Positions 5,661 through 8,242 of a DNA stretch of 8,242 bases are shown one piece after another. The stretch is from JAKEGK01 sp036507695 (GTDB lineage Bacteria; Pseudomonadota; Gammaproteobacteria; SZUA-152): contig DATCIR010000224.1 of NCBI GenBank assembly GCA_036507695.1, positions 1-8,242 of the forward strand. The letters are read 5' to 3'. Within the stretch, counting starts at the first letter, position 1. Every line of letters begins with the position of its first letter. Both the position numbers and the translations under genes were made by a program. A model generated the notes under the pieces. It was given only the letters and a program-made list of their open reading frames with translations. It did no database searches and was not told where the DNA came from.

Positions 5661-6920
5661 TTAAGCCGGTACGCGCCGAATGATCGCGCCCAGTTGCTGG
5701 AGTTTTTCTTCAATGCGTTCGTAACCGCGGTCAATATGATAAATGCGGTGCACCTCGGTATCGCCTTGCGCAACCAGGCCCGCCAGCACCAGGCTGGCGG
5801 AGGCGCGCAGGTCAGTGGCCATCACCGGCGCGGCTTTTAGTTTGCCGACGCCGCGCATAAAGGCGTTATTTCCTTCCATGCGCACATTCGCGCCCATGCG
5901 CTGCAATTCATTGATATGCATAAACCGGTTTTCAAACACGGTTTCGCGGATCACGCTGGAGCCGTCCGCAATGGCATTGAGGGCGCAAAACTGGGCCTGC
6001 ATATCGGTGGGGAATGCCGGGTAAGGGGCGGTATGAATATCCACGGCCTTGGGGCGGTTACCCTGCATATCCAGTGAAATCCAGTCGTCGCCGGTTTCAA
6101 TAACCGCGCCGGCTTCCTGCAGTTTTATCGTGACCGCATCCAGCATATCGGGCCGGGTGTCTTTTAACTTCACCTTGCCGCCGGAAATCGCGCCGGCCAC
6201 CAGATAAGTGCCGGTTTCAATCCGGTCCGGCATTACGGAGTATTCAACCGCGTTGAGCTGGTCCACGCCTTCGATGGTGATGGTCGACGTACCCGCGCCC
6301 TGAATTTTAGCGCCCATTTTTACCAGGCACGCCGCCAGGTCGACGACTTCCGGTTCACGCGCCGCGTTTTCGATCAGTGTCGTGCCCTTGGCCAGCGCCG
6401 CCGCCATCATCAGGTTTTCGGTGCCCGTTACTGAAACGACATCCATGACCAATTTAGCGCCTTTCAAACGCGTGGCTTTGGCCTTGATATAGCCGTTTTC
6501 GATCTCAATTTCCGCGCCCATCTGCTTCAGGCCATCCACATGCAGGTTGACCGGCCGGGAACCGATGGCGCAACCGCCGGGCAGGGAAACTTCCGCGCGG
6601 CCGTATTTTGCAACCAAGGGCCCCAGCACCAGGATAGAAGCGCGCATGGTTTTCACCAAATCGTAGGGCGCGTACAGACTATTGATCGAACGCGGATCCG
6701 ACTCGATATTCAGCCGCTCGTCAACCACCAGGCGCACACCCATCTCACCCAGTAATTCCATGGTCGTGGTGATATCCTGCAAATGCGGGACGTTACAAAT
6801 CCTCATCGGCCCATCCGCCAGCAGCGTCGCCGCGAGAATCGGCAGCGCGGCGTTTTTCGCCCCGGAAATCCGAATCTCGCCGTTGATGGGCGCGCCACCG
6901 GTAATAATCAGCTTATCCAT
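5661..6920 (-). CDS. murA: UDP-N-acetylglucosamine 1-carboxyvinyltransferase MurA
   Basis: MurA performs the first committed step of peptidoglycan synthesis, transferring enolpyruvate from PEP to UDP-GlcNAc in the cytoplasm. The 419-residue product matches the family length. Landmarks are ISGAKNAALP with Lys22-Asn23, the flexible loop SLPGGCAIGSRP holding catalytic Cys117, Asp306 in YPAFPTD, which acts as general base, and Arg398 in HIDRGYERIEEKL near the C-terminus. Cys117 is the residue alkylated by fosfomycin, so the enzyme is expected to be of the sensitive type rather than the Asp variant. The ATG at 6920 gives the normal MDKLIITGG start, yet no Shine-Dalgarno sequence is visible before it. 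ibaG ends 76 bases upstream and hisG begins 19 bases downstream, so hisG is probably cotranscribed with murA. Confidence 0.98.
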   Translation of the reverse strand: MDKLIITGGAPINGEIRISGAKNAALPILAATLLADGPMRICNVPHLQDITTTMELLGEMGVRLVVDERLNIESDPRSINSLYAPYDLVKTMRASILVLGPLVAKYGRAEVSLPGGCAIGSRPVNLHVDGLKQMGAEIEIENGYIKAKATRLKGAKLVMDVVSVTGTENLMMAAALAKGTTLIENAAREPEVVDLAACLVKMGAKIQGAGTSTITIEGVDQLNAVEYSVMPDRIETGTYLVAGAISGGKVKLKDTRPDMLDAVTIKLQEAGAVIETGDDWISLDMQGNRPKAVDIHTAPYPAFPTDMQAQFCALNAIADGSSVIRETVFENRFMHINELQRMGANVRMEGNNAFMRGVGKLKAAPVMATDLRASASLVLAGLVAQGDTEVHRIYHIDRGYERIEEKLQQLGAIIRRVPA

Positions 6921-6996
6921 GAATGAAGTGTGTTATGTGAATTGTTTTGGATTGAAAGGCCGCCGTAAAAAGCCAATGTCAAGCGCGGCATCGGGC

Positions 6997-7257
6997 TTAA
7001 GCGCTGCCCACTTGAAACGGGCGGGCTTTCTCCCATTGCGCCGGCGTATAGGTTTTAATGGTAATGGCGTGCAGCGCGCCACTGGTAATGTGCGCATTGA
7101 GCGTCGCGTAAACCATTTTTTGTTGCTGCACCAGGGATTTTCCGTCAAAACAATCACCGATAACAATCGCTTCATAATGATAACCATCACCGGCGACTTT
7201 GGCTTCCACCCCCGGCAGGCCTGTTTCAATGATTTGTTTGACTTGTGAAACTTCCAT
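6997..7257 (-). CDS. ibaG: BolA family protein IbaG (YrbA-like)
   Basis: This is an 86-residue single-domain BolA-family protein. It has the family core: AGDGYHYEAIVIG at 22-34, FDGKS at 37-41, QQQKMVYATL at 44-53 and LHAITIKTYTPAQW at 62-75. His27 in the variable loop and His63 near the end are the likely positions that, in BolA proteins, ligate a [2Fe-2S] cluster shared with a monothiol glutaredoxin. Cys36 is a further possible ligand. The E. coli homologue, linked to acid stress, sits between mlaB and murA exactly as here, which supports the assignment over BolA itself. The start has a good AAGGAA site. The gene is preceded by a 172-base gap, so it may begin its own transcript. Confidence 0.93.
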   Translation of the reverse strand: MEVSQVKQIIETGLPGVEAKVAGDGYHYEAIVIGDCFDGKSLVQQQKMVYATLNAHITSGALHAITIKTYTPAQWEKARPFQVGSA

Positions 7258-7264
7258 GGTCGAT

Positions 7265-7272
7265 TTCCTTCT
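7265..7272 (-). promoter_or_regulatory. Shine-Dalgarno site of ibaG
   Basis: The minus strand reads AGAAGGAA, with AAGG 9 bases from the ATG at 7257. It is one of the clearest ribosome-binding sites in the window. Confidence 0.75.
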
Positions 7273-7347
7273 GTGCGGCCGTTGCGGTCATTTAAAAACT
7301 AAAAAACATTCTACCCCGGATTCAAGAGCGAATCTTGGCACACTCGC

Positions 7348-7364
7348 CGATTTTAGCAAAATCG
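7348..7364. other. Perfect 7-bp inverted repeat between mlaB and ibaG
   Basis: CGATTTT (7348-7354) and AAAATCG (7358-7364) are separated by AGC. In an RNA it would be a mostly A-U hairpin without a following U run, so it is a poor terminator. On DNA it could equally be an operator for a dimeric regulator in front of ibaG. Neither role can be shown here. Confidence 0.35.
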
Positions 7365-7419
7365 CCGGGAAATCACAGGCTTAAAATGCGATTTGAATGC
7401 TTAGGAATGATTCCGGGTA

Positions 7420-7425
7420 ATTATA
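7420..7425 (-). promoter_or_regulatory. Candidate -10 element upstream of ibaG
   Basis: The minus strand reads TATAAT just past the mlaB stop, directed towards ibaG. The hexamer 17 bases upstream, GGATCT, is a poor -35, so the case rests on the -10 match and its place at the start of the longest gap in this gene run on the ibaG side. A second partial -10, TAGAAT, lies nearer to ibaG with no good -35. This could be a secondary promoter for ibaG, murA and hisG. Confidence 0.2.
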
Positions 7426-7429
7426 ATCG

Positions 7430-7747
7430 CTAGCCGGCGGGAAGATCCTGCTCCACCCCGCAAACCCGGGCGATTTCCAGCATTTGCGCCGGAATCAGGT
7501 GGAAACGCAGGGTCTGACGCTTGGCCCGTGCTTCCCGCAGCCACTCCATAAGCAGGGCCAGCCCCGCGCTATCGCTATGGGTTACCCCGGAAAAGTCGAT
7601 CACCAGTGAATCGCCGCCGCGAAACAGCGCCTGGCTTTGTTGCCACACCTGCGGAACCGAGTCGAAATTCAGCATACCGGTGATTTTAAAGCGCCCGGCC
7701 TCGACCTGTTCCAGGCTGACGTTAATTGGTTTTGGTGGTTTTTTCAT
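7430..7747 (-). CDS. mlaB: STAS-domain protein MlaB
   Basis: MlaB is the small cytoplasmic STAS subunit that binds and stabilises the ATPase MlaF in the inner-membrane MlaFEDB complex, which moves phospholipids for outer-membrane lipid asymmetry. The 105-residue product is one STAS domain: a strand near 19-25 (RFKITGM), FRGGDSLVIDFSGV at 42-55, and the phosphorylation-site-like loop THSDSAGLALL at 56-66. Thr56 and the nearby Ser residues lie where the functionally important Thr of E. coli MlaB is found. I chose the ATG at 7747; the frame is open to 7783, but the extra 12 residues lie within mlaC and lack family likeness. The start overlaps the 3' end of mlaC by 26 bases in another frame, with no clear Shine-Dalgarno sequence, which points to translational coupling. 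Confidence 0.9.
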   Translation of the reverse strand: MKKPPKPINVSLEQVEAGRFKITGMLNFDSVPQVWQQSQALFRGGDSLVIDFSGVTHSDSAGLALLMEWLREARAKRQTLRFHLIPAQMLEIARVCGVEQDLPAG

Positions 7748-8242
7748 CGATAGGCTTTTTGTTACGATCCGCCAAACTTGCAATCAGGCTGTCGATGCCG
7801 GATTTTTTAATTTCCTGGTTAAAGCTGGTCCGGTAGTTGGCGACCAGGCTGATGGCGTCAATGACGACATCATAGACTTTCCATTCGCTGCCTTTGTGGT
7901 ACATCTTGTAATCAATGGGAATCGGGAATCCCGCCGGTTGCGGAATCTCGGTTCTGACCGTGACCTTGTCATCGGCGGGAGTGCCGCGAATCGGCAAAAA
8001 GTTAATTTGCTGGTCAATATTGTCATAGATCGCCCTGGAGTAGGTTCTCACCAGCAGGCGGCTGAATTCTTCCGTAAAGCGCTGTTGTTGTTTCTTGTTC
8101 GCGTCACGCCAGTTCTTGCCCAGCACCCAGCTTGACATCTGGTCGAAATCAAAATGCGGCAGCACAATTTCAGTAACCAGGTTATACAAATGCTCCTGAT
8201 TCGCCTTGATAGCGGCACCATCCTCCTTGATGCGTTTTTTGA
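7722..8242 (-). CDS. mlaC: Periplasmic phospholipid-binding protein MlaC (5' end missing)
   Basis: MlaC is the soluble periplasmic carrier that shuttles phospholipid between the outer-membrane MlaA complex and the inner-membrane MlaFEDB complex. The frame is open to the right edge, giving 172 visible residues from KKRIKEDG to the stop. The signal peptide and first mature residues lie outside the window, so export cannot be checked. Recognisable stretches are LPHFDFDQMSSWVLGKNWR, QQRFTEEFSRLLVRTYSRA, KMYHKGSEWKVYDVVIDA and SLVANYRTSFNQEI; these cover most of the family (ABC-transporter auxiliary, Ttg2/MlaC) domain. The TTG at 8189 is an internal codon, not the start, since family sequence continues upstream of it. 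The stop lies 26 bases inside mlaB. The tail, rich in Lys and Thr, is poorly conserved. Confidence 0.93.
   Translation of the reverse strand, partial: KKRIKEDGAAIKANQEHLYNLVTEIVLPHFDFDQMSSWVLGKNWRDANKKQQQRFTEEFSRLLVRTYSRAIYDNIDQQINFLPIRGTPADDKVTVRTEIPQPAGFPIPIDYKMYHKGSEWKVYDVVIDAISLVANYRTSFNQEIKKSGIDSLIASLADRNKKPIDEKTTKTN

Noticed and set aside
5642..5773. 44-residue N-terminal extension of HisG reaching into murA
   Set aside because: It is murA sequence read in another frame; the ATG at 5641 gives the conserved HisG start.
6954..6982. Promoter for murA based on TTGACA at 6982-6977 (minus strand)
   Set aside because: The -35 match is perfect but the hexamers at 16-19 bases spacing (for example CCTTTC and TTTCAA) are poor -10 elements.
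6682..7248. Plus-strand open frame of 188 codons across the murA-ibaG junction
   Set aside because: It spans the opposite strand of two genes and their gap; the product is Ser/Arg-rich without any family signature.
7521..8135. Plus-strand open frame of 204 codons antisense to mlaB and mlaC
   Set aside because: It is the mirror of two recognisable genes and has no recognisable domain of its own.

Overview
The window looks like a chromosomal core region of a Gram-negative proteobacterium, most likely gamma- or betaproteobacterial. The evidence is protein composition and gene order: the distal end of the Mla outer-membrane lipid-asymmetry operon (mlaC, mlaB), a BolA-family gene (ibaG) and murA, running straight into a complete hisG-D-C-B-H-A-F histidine series. 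The mlaCB-ibaG-murA order is known from Escherichia coli, and its continuation into hisG and hisD is known from pseudomonads and Burkholderia-type genomes. I cannot resolve genus or species from the sequence alone. No phage, transposase, toxin-antitoxin, CRISPR, tRNA or rRNA is visible.

Every convincing gene is on the minus strand, so transcription runs from high to low coordinates. From right to left: mlaC (8242-7722, 5' end outside the window), mlaB (7747-7430, overlapping mlaC by 26 bases), a 172-base gap, ibaG (7257-6997), a 76-base gap, murA (6920-5661), hisG (5641-4985), hisD (4985-3654, start overlapping the hisG stop as TAATG), hisC (3619-2489), hisB (2426-1833), a 100-base gap holding five 13-bp tandem repeats, hisH (1732-1085), hisA (1011-265), a 213-base gap holding an 80-bp imperfect palindrome, and the first 17 codons of hisF (51-1).

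The first block maintains the envelope. MlaC and MlaB belong to the retrograde phospholipid transport system, MurA commits UDP-GlcNAc to peptidoglycan, and IbaG is a small BolA-type protein of iron-sulfur and acid-stress biology. The second block makes histidine: HisG starts the pathway from PRPP and ATP, HisA and HisH/HisF carry it through ProFAR isomerisation and the synthase step, HisB and HisC convert imidazole-glycerol phosphate to histidinol phosphate, and HisD makes histidine. HisI/HisE (expected beyond hisF), histidinol-phosphate phosphatase and the HisZ partner needed by the short-form HisG are not in the window.

The genes are ordinary and intact, with the expected catalytic residues present. 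The unusual material is between genes: the 13-bp tandem array in front of hisH, the palindromic element splitting hisA from hisF, and several starts without a clear Shine-Dalgarno sequence. I found no convincing undescribed system.
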